Origin: Trebonia sp036276115
GTDB lineage: Bacteria > Actinomycetota > Actinomycetes > Streptosporangiales > Streptosporangiaceae
Direction: 5' to 3'
Length of the DNA: 64,000 nt
NCBI GenBank assembly: GCA_036276115.1
Contig: DATBEM010000029.1
Span: 1 to 64,000, forward strand
The number at the start of each line of letters is the position of its first letter. The stretch's first letter is position 1. The notes beneath the pieces were generated by a model. That model had not been told where the DNA came from. It was given only the letters and a program-made list of their open reading frames with translations, and ran no database searches. The translations under genes and the position numbers were made by a program. Of this stretch, positions 15,280-23,666 are shown in pieces.

Positions 15280-16995
15280 CTACTGGGCGGGGATCGTCAC
15301 CTGGACGGTCATGTTGCCCGGCTGGACCGTGATCGTCTCGGTCTGAGGGCTGCCGGAACCGCCGCCGTGCCCCCGGGCGCCCAGGTAGAACAGGTACATC
15401 TGGGTGCTGGTGGCGTCCGCCCCGAGCGTGCCGGAGTCGCCCGGCCGGCCGCCCATCGAGAACATCATCAGGTCCGAGGGCAGCGCGATCGACCAGTTGA
15501 CGGCCGCGCCGGTCGGGTTGACGAGCGTGAACCACTCGCCGTAGAAGCCGAAGTCGTTGCGGGTCAGCGCGAGGCTGCCGGGCGCCACCTTCACCTGCGG
15601 CCGCGCGGCCGGGACCGGCGGCTGGGCGGGCGCGGCCGGGCCGCGGGCGGGCGCGGTGGCCGTCGGTTGCGCCGCCCCGGTGGACGCGGCCGGCGGCGTC
15701 GCGCCCAGGGTGCCCGCCGGCCCGGTGGCGGCACCAGCCGGGCCGGGCGAGCCGGCGGCAGCTCCCGTCCCGGTGGTCGCGTCGGTCGGCGACCCGGCCG
15801 AGGCCGGGCTCAGGCTCGCCGCCAGCGGCAGGTCCGAGCGGCCGCCCGCGGCGGTGACCGTCTCCGGGCGCACCAGGCCGGCCCAGGCGGGCATCGCCCC
15901 GGTCGAGTGGGAGTTGGTCAGCGCCACGCCGACGAGCGCCGCCGCCACCAGCAGCCCCGTCCCGCCCGCGCCCGCCAGCACCAGCGGCAGCGGGGGCCGG
16001 CGGTGGCGCCTGGCCCCGGGGCGGCCCACGGGCAGCGGGACCGGGAAGCCGTCCGCGTCGCGGAACGGCCCCGCCCGGCGCACCACCATGGCCCGGTGCT
16101 CGAAGGACTGCGGCTCCGGCTCGAACGCGGCCGCCAGCACCTGGTCCCGCAGCCGGGTAGTGGTCCCGGCCGCCAGCGCCGGCGCCCCGGCCGCGGCCGC
16201 CATCCCCCGCAGCGATCCGGGGGCCAGCCGCAGCAGCACCGCCGGGCGCATCCCCGCCCGCCGCCGCTCGCCGCAGGCGTCGCACCGGTCGACGTGCTGG
16301 CGCAGCCGGTCCGCGAGGCCCAGGGTCAGCCGGCCGTCCCCGGACGCGAGCACGGCGGCCAGGTCAGCGCAATCGCGCCCCCCGGACCGGGCGACCGCCA
16401 GCACTCCGGCGGCTGCCTCCAGCTGGTCGCGGCCCCGGAACAAGATCTTGGCGGCCGTGTCGGGCGAGACGCCGAGGATCGCCGCGCACTCCGCGACCTC
16501 CAGGCCGTGCCAGATCATGAGCATGAAGTCGCGCTCGGCCGGGCCGAGGCCGCCCAGGGCGCTCCCCAGCAGCTCTCGCGCCTGGCCGTCCTCGCCGCCG
16601 GCCAGCACGTCCGGGGCGGTCTCGTCCGTTCCCGCGGGACCCTCAGCGGGCGGCGCGCCCTCCGTGGTGAGCTCCTGGCCGCCGGGCCGGAAGTCCGGCG
16701 CCGCGCTCGCCGTGCCGGCGCTGATCGCGCGCAGGCACTCGTTGCGGGCGACGGCGTGCAGCCAGGCCCGCAGCTGGTTCTCCTCCGGCAGGTCCGCGAG
16801 CCGCAGGGCAGTGACGACGAACGTGTCCCGCAGCGCTTCGGCGGCCGCGGCCGGCTCGCGCACGAGCGACCGGCAATAGGCGTAAAGGCGGTCCGCGAAC
16901 CGGTCATAAGCCCCGCCGACCCAGGCCGCGTCGTACTCGGCGTCGGGGATCGTGGCGGCGCCGGCAGCGGGGACGGATACATCACTGTCGTGCAC
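15280..16995 (-). CDS. ECF sigma factor fused to zinc finger, membrane helix and outside domain (paralogue 1)
   Basis: About 571 residues. Order: sigma region 2 (GAYDRFADRLYAYCRSLV, LRAWLHAVARNECLR), region 4 helix-turn-helix (VAECAAILGVSPDTAAKILF), an anti-sigma-like zinc finger (LRQHVDRCDACGERR, HxxxCxxC), one membrane helix (LPLVLAGAGGTGLLVAAALV), an Ala/Pro/Thr-rich linker of about 90 residues, and a C-terminal beta domain (APGSLALTRNDFGFYGEW, VNWSIALPSDLMMF). GTG 16995 (VHDSDVS) is chosen by alignment with the two neighbours, which start MRDSEVV. A membrane-tethered sigma factor with its own sensor is implied; how it would be released (proteolysis?) is unknown. Its zinc finger and HTH diverge most of the three paralogues. 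Confidence 0.88.
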   Translation of the reverse strand: MHDSDVSVPAAGAATIPDAEYDAAWVGGAYDRFADRLYAYCRSLVREPAAAAEALRDTFVVTALRLADLPEENQLRAWLHAVARNECLRAISAGTASAAPDFRPGGQELTTEGAPPAEGPAGTDETAPDVLAGGEDGQARELLGSALGGLGPAERDFMLMIWHGLEVAECAAILGVSPDTAAKILFRGRDQLEAAAGVLAVARSGGRDCADLAAVLASGDGRLTLGLADRLRQHVDRCDACGERRRAGMRPAVLLRLAPGSLRGMAAAAGAPALAAGTTTRLRDQVLAAAFEPEPQSFEHRAMVVRRAGPFRDADGFPVPLPVGRPGARRHRRPPLPLVLAGAGGTGLLVAAALVGVALTNSHSTGAMPAWAGLVRPETVTAAGGRSDLPLAASLSPASAGSPTDATTGTGAAAGSPGPAGAATGPAGTLGATPPAASTGAAQPTATAPARGPAAPAQPPVPAARPQVKVAPGSLALTRNDFGFYGEWFTLVNPTGAAVNWSIALPSDLMMFSMGGRPGDSGTLGADATSTQMYLFYLGARGHGGGSGSPQTETITVQPGNMTVQVTIPAQ

Positions 16996-17413
16996 CCGAA
17001 CACCGTACTGGCAACGGGGGACAGAACGGAGCAATATCTACCGACCTGTGTCCGATGGCCGCGATAGCGATGTTTGCGCAGGCCTGGCCGCCCAGTCGCC
17101 GCCCGTTCGGTATAGGAATGAGCGAGCCAATCCTGCCTTAATATCCGTTTCTGAAAGGCTTGCACGGGCCACCTCGACCCGGGCCCGGGCCGGGGCCAGC
17201 GGCAACCGCCAGCGTCGGCCATCGCGGCGGGCCGGGCCCCCGCAAAGATCCCGGAAGATTTTCCACGCCAGAGCGGGCGACGCAAGGGGCGCGAGGGCCG
17301 CTAGGGCCGGGCGAGGCGCCCGAGAGAACGGGCGGCACTGGCCCCGGTCGTCCCGGCACCCGCGTGCACCCGCGCCCGGCCGTCGACCGCCCCGTGATCG
17401 CCCCGGCAGGCTC
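16996..17413. other. Intergenic region between sigma-factor paralogues 1 and 2
   Basis: About 420 bases without a credible gene. It must contain the promoter of paralogue 1 and the end of the paralogue 2 transcript. The stretch at 17020-17160 is relatively AT-rich (AATATCTACC, TTAATATCCG); beyond 17160 it is G/C-rich with the palindrome ACCCGGGCCCGGGC. No convincing -10/-35 pair or shared motif with the other two sigma genes was found by eye. Confidence 0.5.
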
Positions 17414-19123
17414 CTACAGGCCGATGAGGACGGCGACCCCGGTGCCGCCCGGGTAGACCGTGAGCGAGGAGACGAGGCTCACCAGGCTGGTGCGGATGGA
17501 GATCGTCGCGCTCTGCCCGGCCTGCAAGGTGCCCGCGGTCGCCGACAGCGTGAGCTTGCCGATGAGGCTGGACGGCTCGGAGATCGACCACGAGACCGGC
17601 CCGCCGTGGGCGGTGATCGTGAGCGTGGCGCCCAGCAGCGGGGTGAGCAGGACCGTGCCCGGGGAGACGCTGGCCGTCCCCTGGGCCGGCGGCGGGGGCG
17701 GCGGGGGCGCGGCCGAGGTCGGCGGCGCGGTCGGGGGCGGCGCGGAGGGCGCCCCGCTGGTGGGGGTGCCCGTCGTCGGGCCGCCGCCCGGCCCGGTCGA
17801 TGGCGGGGACGAGGGCGATCCCGGGTGGCCGGAGGTCGGCTGCCCGCCGCCCGCCGGGGCGGACGAGGACGCCTGGCCGCCGGGCCGCTTGCCCGGGGCC
17901 GGGCCGCCGGCGCCGGGCCCGCCGCCCGGCCCGGTCGTGACCGGCCCGCCGGGCGTGCTGCCGCCGGCGGGCGTGGTGCCGCCCGGCCCGCCGCGGCCGC
18001 CAGGGCCAGCGGAGCTGACCGGGGACACCGCGGGCAGCCCGGCCGGGTTGCTCGCGCCCGCGCCGCCCGGGAACGTCGCCCCGGGGCCGGCCGGCCCGCC
18101 GCCGGCCAGGTCGGACGGGGCCGGGCCGCCGGGCACGAGGGCGATCACGATCGCGGCGACCGCCGCGGCGGCGCCGGCCGCGGCCGCGACCCGGGCGGCG
18201 GTGCTGCCGAGCGGGCCGTGCGCGGGCGGGCTGAGGGGCCGGGGAAAGCCGTTCGGGCTGAACGAGCCCGCGCGGGCGAGGACCGCCTGCCGGGCCGGGT
18301 CGGCCGGGCCCGCCGTCATGGCGGCCAGCGCCTGGCCGCGCAGGCCCGCGGTGACCGCCCCGGCCGCCGCGGCGTGGCGCACGGCGGCGGCCGCGCCGAG
18401 CAGGGCCGGGCCGGCCGTGAGGCCCAGCAGCATCGCCGGGGTCAGCTCGTGCTGGCGCCGCGCGGTGCAGGTGACGCAGTGCTCGATGTGCCGGTTGAGG
18501 CGCTTGCGGAGCAGCACGGTCAGGTGGCCGTCCCACCCTGCCAGCAGGGAGTCCAGCGCGGGGCACTCGCCGCGGCCGGCCCGGCCGACGAGCAGCACCC
18601 CGATGGCGGCCATCAGCTGCGCCCGGGCGCGCGACAGCAGGGCGTGGGCGGCCTTGCGGGTGACGCCCATGGCCGCGGCGACCTCGGCCACGTCCAGCCC
18701 CTGCGACAGCTGCAGGGCGATGATGTCGCGGTCGCCGTCGTTCATGCCCCGCAGGGCGGCCCGCAGCAGCGCCCGCAGCTCGGCCCGCTCGGCGTCGCCG
18801 CCCACGTCGGCGGTCTCGTCGGTCATGTTGGCGGCCTCGTCGAACGCCGAGGTGCTGCGCCGGTCCCGCAGCCGCCGCAGGCACTCGTTGCGGGCGACCG
18901 AGAACAGCCAGGGCCGCAGCCGCTCGGGGTCGCGCAGGCCCGACAGCCGGGCGGACGCGATCACGAACGTATCCTGCACGGCGTCGGCCGCGTCGGCCGG
19001 CTCGCGCAGCAGCGTGCAGCAATAGGTGTAGAGCAGGGCCGCGTACCTGTCGTAAGCCTCCGCGAGCCCGCCCGGCTCGCCCGCGAGGATGGACGCGACC
19101 ACCTCGCTGTCCCGCATGCGCAT
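17414..19123 (-). CDS. ECF sigma factor fused to zinc finger, membrane helix and BACON-like domain (paralogue 2)
   Basis: About 569 residues. Sigma region 2: AYDRYAALLYTYCCTLLREP, LRPWLFSVARNECLRRLR; region 4: VAEVAAAMGVTRKAAHALLS; zinc finger LNRHIEHCVTCTARR; membrane helix AAAAVAAIVIALVPG; a Pro/Gly/Ser-rich linker of about 180 residues; C-terminal beta domain with GGPVSWSISEPSSLIG, GTLQAGQSATISI and LTVYPGGTGVAVLIGL. The C-terminal pattern (WSI ... sAGTL.aG....i.I) resembles BACON-type or Ig-like adhesive domains. Start at 19123 or 19117 (both ATG); the family start MRDSEVV corresponds to 19117. Lies 168 bases downstream of paralogue 3 on the same strand. Confidence 0.9.
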   Translation of the reverse strand: MRMRDSEVVASILAGEPGGLAEAYDRYAALLYTYCCTLLREPADAADAVQDTFVIASARLSGLRDPERLRPWLFSVARNECLRRLRDRRSTSAFDEAANMTDETADVGGDAERAELRALLRAALRGMNDGDRDIIALQLSQGLDVAEVAAAMGVTRKAAHALLSRARAQLMAAIGVLLVGRAGRGECPALDSLLAGWDGHLTVLLRKRLNRHIEHCVTCTARRQHELTPAMLLGLTAGPALLGAAAAVRHAAAAGAVTAGLRGQALAAMTAGPADPARQAVLARAGSFSPNGFPRPLSPPAHGPLGSTAARVAAAAGAAAAVAAIVIALVPGGPAPSDLAGGGPAGPGATFPGGAGASNPAGLPAVSPVSSAGPGGRGGPGGTTPAGGSTPGGPVTTGPGGGPGAGGPAPGKRPGGQASSSAPAGGGQPTSGHPGSPSSPPSTGPGGGPTTGTPTSGAPSAPPPTAPPTSAAPPPPPPPAQGTASVSPGTVLLTPLLGATLTITAHGGPVSWSISEPSSLIGKLTLSATAGTLQAGQSATISIRTSLVSLVSSLTVYPGGTGVAVLIGL

Positions 19124-19209
19124 AGCTGTAGCTGTACCACCGCGCGCCGGAATCGTCATATATACGGACGGCGATGTAGCGATTACTATGTGCCACAATA
19201 CTAGCAAAA

Positions 19210-19238
19210 GGGGCGAGTCGCCCCGGCCGACTCGTCCC
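19210..19238 (-). terminator. Hairpin terminator after sigma paralogue 3
   Basis: Read on the minus strand: 11-bp stem with one mismatch (arms 19210-19220 and 19228-19238, GGGGCGAGTCG / CGACTCGTCCC), 7-base loop, followed by CTTTTGC. This is the only hairpin in the window with a T-run directly after the stem, so an intrinsic terminator for the gene at 19292-20908 is likely. Confidence 0.6.
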
Positions 19239-19291
19239 GCTTCGCCGCCCCGGGGATGATCTGCGTCACCCTGGGCCGCGGCCGCCCCGGC

Positions 19292-20908
19292 TTACCAGCC
19301 GATGACGATGGTGAACGTGACCCCGCCGGGGCTGACGGTGAGCTTGTCCCCGACCGCGAGCAGGTCGGCGGTGATGGTCACCCGCACCCCGGTGCCAGCC
19401 GCGAGCGTGCCCGCCGACGGCGAGACCGACAGGCTGCCGTGCGCGTGGCCGGCCGGGGTGATGCTCCACGAGACCGGCCCGCCGACCGCCTCCAGGAGGA
19501 CCGAGGACCCGCCCGGGCCGCTCGGCAGCCCGCCGCCGCCCGGCGTCACCGCGAGGGTGCCCGCGGCCGGCGGCAGGGGAGTGGCCGACGGCCGGGTCGT
19601 CGGCGGCGCGGGCGGCGGGGTCGTGCGCTGGCCCGGCGGCGCGGTGGTCGCCGGCCGCCCCGGCGGGGTGGCCGGCGGCGCGCTCCGCCCGGGAGTCGTC
19701 GGCTGCGGGCCGGCCCCCGCGACCGTCGCGCGGGCAGTGGGGCCGCCGGCGCTCGCCGGCGAGGGCGTCGCGCCCGCGGCGGGGCGGGCGGCCGTCGGCG
19801 ACGCCCCCGGGCCCCGGGGGCGGCCGGGCGGGGCGGCGGGGGCAGCGGGGGAGGCTAGCGAGGCCGGGGCGGGCGGGGGCGGCGCCGATGTCCGCGGCAG
19901 CGTGCTGGAGAGGGTCACGTGCTCGGAGTGGCCGCTCAGCGCGAACGCCGCCGAGGCGATGGCCACCGCGATGACCACGGCCGCGGCGATGGTCGCCTGG
20001 CCCTGGGGGGAGGTATGCCACGGCGGGTGGTGGCCCGCTCCCCTGACCCCGTGCACCGGCTTGGGGAAGCCGCCCCGGCCGAACGCGCCCGCCGCCTTCG
20101 CCGCCGCCGCCCGGTGCGCGACCGCGGCCGCCTCGTGGCTGAGGCCGAGCCGCAGCACCTCGGCCCGGAGGCCGGCCGGGGCCGCGAGCACGGCCAGGGC
20201 GACGCCCCCGGCCGGCAGCAGCGCGGCCGGGTTGACCAGGGAGGCCCGGCGGGTGGTGCAGGTTCCGCAGCGCTCGATGTGCCGGTGGACCCGCTTGCGC
20301 GTCGTCGCCGTGAGGGTGCCGTCCCAGCCGCCGAGCAGGCTGCCCAGCTCGTGGCAGTCCTCGCGGCCCGCCCGCCCGACCAGCAGCACCGCCAGGCCCG
20401 CCAGCAGCTGCTCGCGCGCCCGCGACAGCAGCGCGTGAACGTGGTTGCGGGAGACCCCGAGGACCAGGGCGACCTCGCCCGGGTCGAGGTCCTGGCGCAG
20501 GGTCAGCTCGATGACCTCGCGCTCGCCCGGGTTCAGGCCGGACAGGGCCGCCTGCACGAGGGCGACGCGCTCGGCCTGCTCGGCGCCCGCCCCGATGTCG
20601 CCACCGGGGTCGCTCACCTCCGGCACCTCACCGGTCGCGGGGGAGCGCCTGGCGTTCCGCAGCGTCCGCAGGCACTGGTTGCGCGCGATGGAGTAAAGCC
20701 AGGGCCGCAGCCGCCCGGGGTCCCGCAGCGTCCCGATGCGGGCGGCGGCCAGGACGAAGGCGTCCTGCACCGCGTCGGCGGCGTCGGCCGGGTCGCCCGT
20801 GATCGTTCGGCAGTAGGTGTGAAGCGGGTCCGCGTACCGGTCGTAGGCGGCGGCCAGCCCGTCCGGCTCGCCCGCCGCGATGGCCGCGACGACCTCACTG
20901 TCGCGCAT
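19292..20908 (-). CDS. ECF sigma factor fused to zinc finger, membrane helix and BACON-like domain (paralogue 3)
   Basis: 538 residues. Sigma region 2: AYDRYADPLHTYCRTITGDP, LRPWLYSIARNQCLRTLR; region 4: PGEVALVLGVSRNHVHALLS; zinc finger VHRHIERCGTCTTRR (HxxxCxxC); membrane helix ATIAAAVVIAVAIASAAFAL; Pro/Ala/Thr-rich linker; C-terminal beta domain with GGPVSWSITPAGHAHG, GTLAAGTGVRVTI and LTVSPGGVTFTIVIGW. Start ATG 20908 gives MRDSEVVAAIAAGEPDGL, the reference start for the trio. First of the three in the direction of transcription; the lipoprotein gene lies upstream on the same strand. ECF groups with fused anti-sigma and membrane parts are known, but three in tandem is unusual. Confidence 0.9.
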   Translation of the reverse strand: MRDSEVVAAIAAGEPDGLAAAYDRYADPLHTYCRTITGDPADAADAVQDAFVLAAARIGTLRDPGRLRPWLYSIARNQCLRTLRNARRSPATGEVPEVSDPGGDIGAGAEQAERVALVQAALSGLNPGEREVIELTLRQDLDPGEVALVLGVSRNHVHALLSRAREQLLAGLAVLLVGRAGREDCHELGSLLGGWDGTLTATTRKRVHRHIERCGTCTTRRASLVNPAALLPAGGVALAVLAAPAGLRAEVLRLGLSHEAAAVAHRAAAAKAAGAFGRGGFPKPVHGVRGAGHHPPWHTSPQGQATIAAAVVIAVAIASAAFALSGHSEHVTLSSTLPRTSAPPPPAPASLASPAAPAAPPGRPRGPGASPTAARPAAGATPSPASAGGPTARATVAGAGPQPTTPGRSAPPATPPGRPATTAPPGQRTTPPPAPPTTRPSATPLPPAAGTLAVTPGGGGLPSGPGGSSVLLEAVGGPVSWSITPAGHAHGSLSVSPSAGTLAAGTGVRVTITADLLAVGDKLTVSPGGVTFTIVIGW

Positions 20909-20947
20909 GTCCTCACGGTAGTGGCGGCCTGGTTTGTGAGGTATCGA

Positions 20948-20963
20948 GGAACCTGCCGGTTCC
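20948..20963 (-). promoter_or_regulatory. Candidate ECF -35 element/operator upstream of paralogue 3
   Basis: On the minus strand GGAACC-ggca-GGTTCC, a 6-bp inverted repeat about 40 bases before the start codon. GGAACC is the classical ECF -35 core, so self-regulation is possible. No clear -10 follows at the right distance, and the motif is not repeated in front of paralogues 1 and 2. Confidence 0.3.
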
Positions 20964-21079
20964 GTATACCTACTTTTTGGGATTGCGCCACCATGTCCGT
21001 CATTCAGGCTTGTACCGCCTGTCCCCTGTTCCCCATACAGGTAGGAGTAGCTAGCCCTTCGGGCGGCAACAACTTTTCC

Positions 21080-21129
21080 CGAAGAATTTTCTTCGCGGCT
21101 TTTGCCTTGCCTGGCCGGTTATGGCCAGG
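21080..21129. other. Two adjacent hairpins after the lipoprotein gene
   Basis: CGAAGA-attt-TCTTCG (21080-21095) and CCTGGCC-ggttat-GGCCAGG (21110-21129), in the space between the lipoprotein stop and the sigma paralogue 3 promoter. The second is a plausible terminator for the lipoprotein gene. Confidence 0.45.
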
Positions 21130-21165
21130 TGTGGACCGGGGGCGGCCGCCGGGGCCGGCGGGCGC

Positions 21166-21933
21166 CTAGTGGCTGACGTTGACCTGCGGGATGCCGTTGA
21201 CGTGGCCGGTCGACGGCCGCACGCCGGGTAGCGTCGGGACCGGGACGGAGGCGGCCGGGTAGAGCCGGACCGAGACCGCCGTCCACGGCATGTGGGCTAG
21301 CGCGGTGATGACCGGCTGCTGGTACTGGCCGCACCCGGTCTGCGGGATGGTCGGGCTGAGCGCCGAGCCATCCTTGGCGACCAGGACGACCTGCGGCGCG
21401 AGCATCGCGATCATCGGGCACATCTGTCCCGTCTGGGCATGCCCCGGCGGGGTGCGCAGGGCCGTCAGCAGGGGGGCGAAGTCGCTGGTGGCCCGCTCCA
21501 GCGTCGCCGCCAGGAACGTGCCCTTGCCCGGCACCGTCGTCATGCTGGTGACGCAGCGCAGCACCGACACTGGCTGGAACAGCCCGACCGGGCCCTTCTT
21601 CGCCCCGGACGGCCAGCCGGCGCAGTCCACCGCGCCCGGGACCGGGGCGGTGGAGGCCGTGCTGGTGGGGACCGGCGAGGCCGCCGGGCCGTGGTTGCCG
21701 GGGGCGGCCGAGGCGGCCGGCGGGGAGGACGGGGAGGACGAGGAGGACGAGGAGGTGCCCGCGCTGCCCGGCGCGCCCCCGCTGGTGCTCGCGCCGGCGC
21801 CGGCCGCCGGTGACGAGGAGGCGGCGGAGGATGAGGCCGCCGCGCACCCGGCGGCCAGGAATGCCATGCCCGTCAGGGCCGCCACGGGGAGCGCGGCCCG
21901 CGTGCGCCGGCTTGCCATGCTGTTCCTCGACAT
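21166..21933 (-). CDS. Putative lipoprotein with Ser/Ala-rich linker
   Basis: 255 residues from the ATG at 21933, which has GAGGG five bases upstream. Signal peptide with lipobox: RTRAALPVAALTGMAFLAAGC, cleavage before Cys, then a low-complexity Ser/Ala/Pro/Gly spacer of about 70 residues. The folded part has paired cysteines (AVDCAGWPSG, VLRCVTSM, GQMCPMIAM, QTGCGQYQQ) that could form disulphides outside the cell. No family recognised. It is upstream of the sigma trio on the same strand; as an outside protein it could interact with their extracellular domains, which is speculation. Confidence 0.75.
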   Translation of the reverse strand: MSRNSMASRRTRAALPVAALTGMAFLAAGCAAASSSAASSSPAAGAGASTSGGAPGSAGTSSSSSSSPSSPPAASAAPGNHGPAASPVPTSTASTAPVPGAVDCAGWPSGAKKGPVGLFQPVSVLRCVTSMTTVPGKGTFLAATLERATSDFAPLLTALRTPPGHAQTGQMCPMIAMLAPQVVLVAKDGSALSPTIPQTGCGQYQQPVITALAHMPWTAVSVRLYPAASVPVPTLPGVRPSTGHVNGIPQVNVSH

Positions 21934-22097
21934 GCTGTCCCTCTTTCCTGTGGACGCCACTGGCCTTCTGCGGACTCCACCGACAAGACGATGCGCGAAG
22001 GCTACATCGTTGAGCCCGGGCCACGGCTGCGCGAACCGTTATGAACCGTGTGCGGCACATCTTCTGTTTCGCCCCCCGCAGCGGGCACACTAGAGAC

Positions 22098-23501
22098 GTG
22101 CATGACTATGACCTGCTGGTTATCGGCTCGGGGCCCGGCGGGCAGAAGGCGGCCATCGCGGCCGCGAAGCTGGACCGGCGGGTCGCGGTCGTGGAGCGAC
22201 CCGACATGCTCGGCGGCGTCTGCCTCAACACGGGGACGATCCCCTCCAAGACGCTGCGCCAGGCGATCTTGTACCTCACCGGCGTGGACCAGCGGGAGAT
22301 ATACGGCCAGTCCTACCGGGTCAAGGACGAGATCACGATCGCCGACCTGACCGCCCGCACGAGCCACGTGGTGACCCGCGAGAACGACGTGGTCCGCAGC
22401 CAGCTCGTGCGCAACCACGTCGCCATCATCGCCGGCACCGGCCGGTTCACCGGCCCGGGCGAGGTCGAGGTGGACGACGGCAAGGGCCGCATCCGCAAGG
22501 TCAGCGCGGAGAAGATCGTCATCGCCACCGGCACCTGCCCGGCTCGCCCGCCCAGCGTGGACTTCGACGACAAGACGGTCATCGACTCCGACGGGCTCAT
22601 CCACCTCGAGCGCGTGCCCCGCTCGATGGTCGTGGTCGGCGCGGGCGTGATCGGCATTGAGTACGCGTCGATGTTCGCCACCCTGGGGACCAAGGTGACC
22701 GTGGTCGAGCGGCGCGACCGGATGCTGGAGTTCTGCGACCTGGAGGTCGTGGAGGCGCTGAAGTACCACCTGCGCGACCTGGCGGTGACGTTCCGCTTCG
22801 GCGAGAGCGTCGGGTCGGTCGAGGCCCGCCCCGAGGGCGCGATCACCGTGCTCCGCAGCGGCAAGAAGATCCCGGCCGACACCGTCCTGTACTCGGCCGG
22901 CCGCCAGGGCATGACCGCGGGCCTCGGCCTGGAGGCGGCCGGGCTGAGCGCCGATGACCGGGGCCGGATCAAGGTCGATGAGTTCTACCGGACCGACGTG
23001 CCCAGCATCTACGCCGTCGGCGACGTCATCGGCTTCCCGGCCCTCGCCGCCACGTCGATGGAGCAGGGCCGGATCGCCGCCAACCACGCGTTCGGCGAGA
23101 CGAGGGCGCTGTCGGACACGCCCCAGCCGATCGGCATCTACTCGATCCCGGAGATCAGCTTCGTCGGCCAGACCGAGGACCAGCTGACCGAGGCGTGCAT
23201 CCCGTTCGAGGTCGGCGTGTCCCGCTACCGCGAGCTGGCCCGCGGCCAGATCGTCGGCGACTCCTACGGCGTCCTGAAGCTGCTGGTCTCCCCGGACGAC
23301 CGCAAGCTGCTGGGCGTCCACGTCTTCGGCACCAGCGCGACCGAGCTCATCCACATCGGCCAGGCCGTCATGGGCTGCGGGGGCACCGTCGACTACCTGG
23401 TTGACGCCGTCTTCAACTACCCCACCCTGGCCGAGTCCTACAAGGTCGCCGCCCTGGACGCCACCAACAAGATGCGCGCCGTCACCCGCCTGTCGGGCTG
23501 A
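22098..23501 (+). CDS. sthA: Soluble (Si-specific) NAD(P) transhydrogenase
   Basis: FAD flavoprotein that moves hydride between NADPH and NAD+. 467 residues. FAD-binding start YDLLVIGSGPGGQKAAIAAA; second Rossmann motif VVVGAGVIGIEYASMFATLG; FAD site IYAVGDVIGFPALA. The redox disulphide of the pyridine nucleotide-disulphide reductases is lost: the active-site region reads GGVCLNTGTIPSKTLRQA, one Cys only, as in SthA and unlike lipoamide dehydrogenase. C-terminal dimer domain present without the catalytic HxxxxE of disulphide reductases. GTG 22098 chosen for the family N-terminus (VHDYDLLVIG). Confidence 0.93.
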   Translation: MHDYDLLVIGSGPGGQKAAIAAAKLDRRVAVVERPDMLGGVCLNTGTIPSKTLRQAILYLTGVDQREIYGQSYRVKDEITIADLTARTSHVVTRENDVVRSQLVRNHVAIIAGTGRFTGPGEVEVDDGKGRIRKVSAEKIVIATGTCPARPPSVDFDDKTVIDSDGLIHLERVPRSMVVVGAGVIGIEYASMFATLGTKVTVVERRDRMLEFCDLEVVEALKYHLRDLAVTFRFGESVGSVEARPEGAITVLRSGKKIPADTVLYSAGRQGMTAGLGLEAAGLSADDRGRIKVDEFYRTDVPSIYAVGDVIGFPALAATSMEQGRIAANHAFGETRALSDTPQPIGIYSIPEISFVGQTEDQLTEACIPFEVGVSRYRELARGQIVGDSYGVLKLLVSPDDRKLLGVHVFGTSATELIHIGQAVMGCGGTVDYLVDAVFNYPTLAESYKVAALDATNKMRAVTRLSG

Positions 23502-23666
23502 CGCCCGAGTTCACCGCCCCGCACGCTCCCGCCGGTGCCGGTGGTCACGATCCGTCCCCCGTGACGGAGTCCCGGGCCCCATGGCTTCCATCCGCCACGA
23601 GATCGTGATCGCTGAGTCCCGCGGCAACTAGGTTGCCGGGAGCTGGCGTCCTTCACGGGATCGGGC

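Noticed and set aside
23545..23570. GTCACG ... CGTGAC near the sthA 3' end as a further SARP site
   Set aside because: The two copies are inverted, not phased direct repeats, and lie downstream of both flanking genes.
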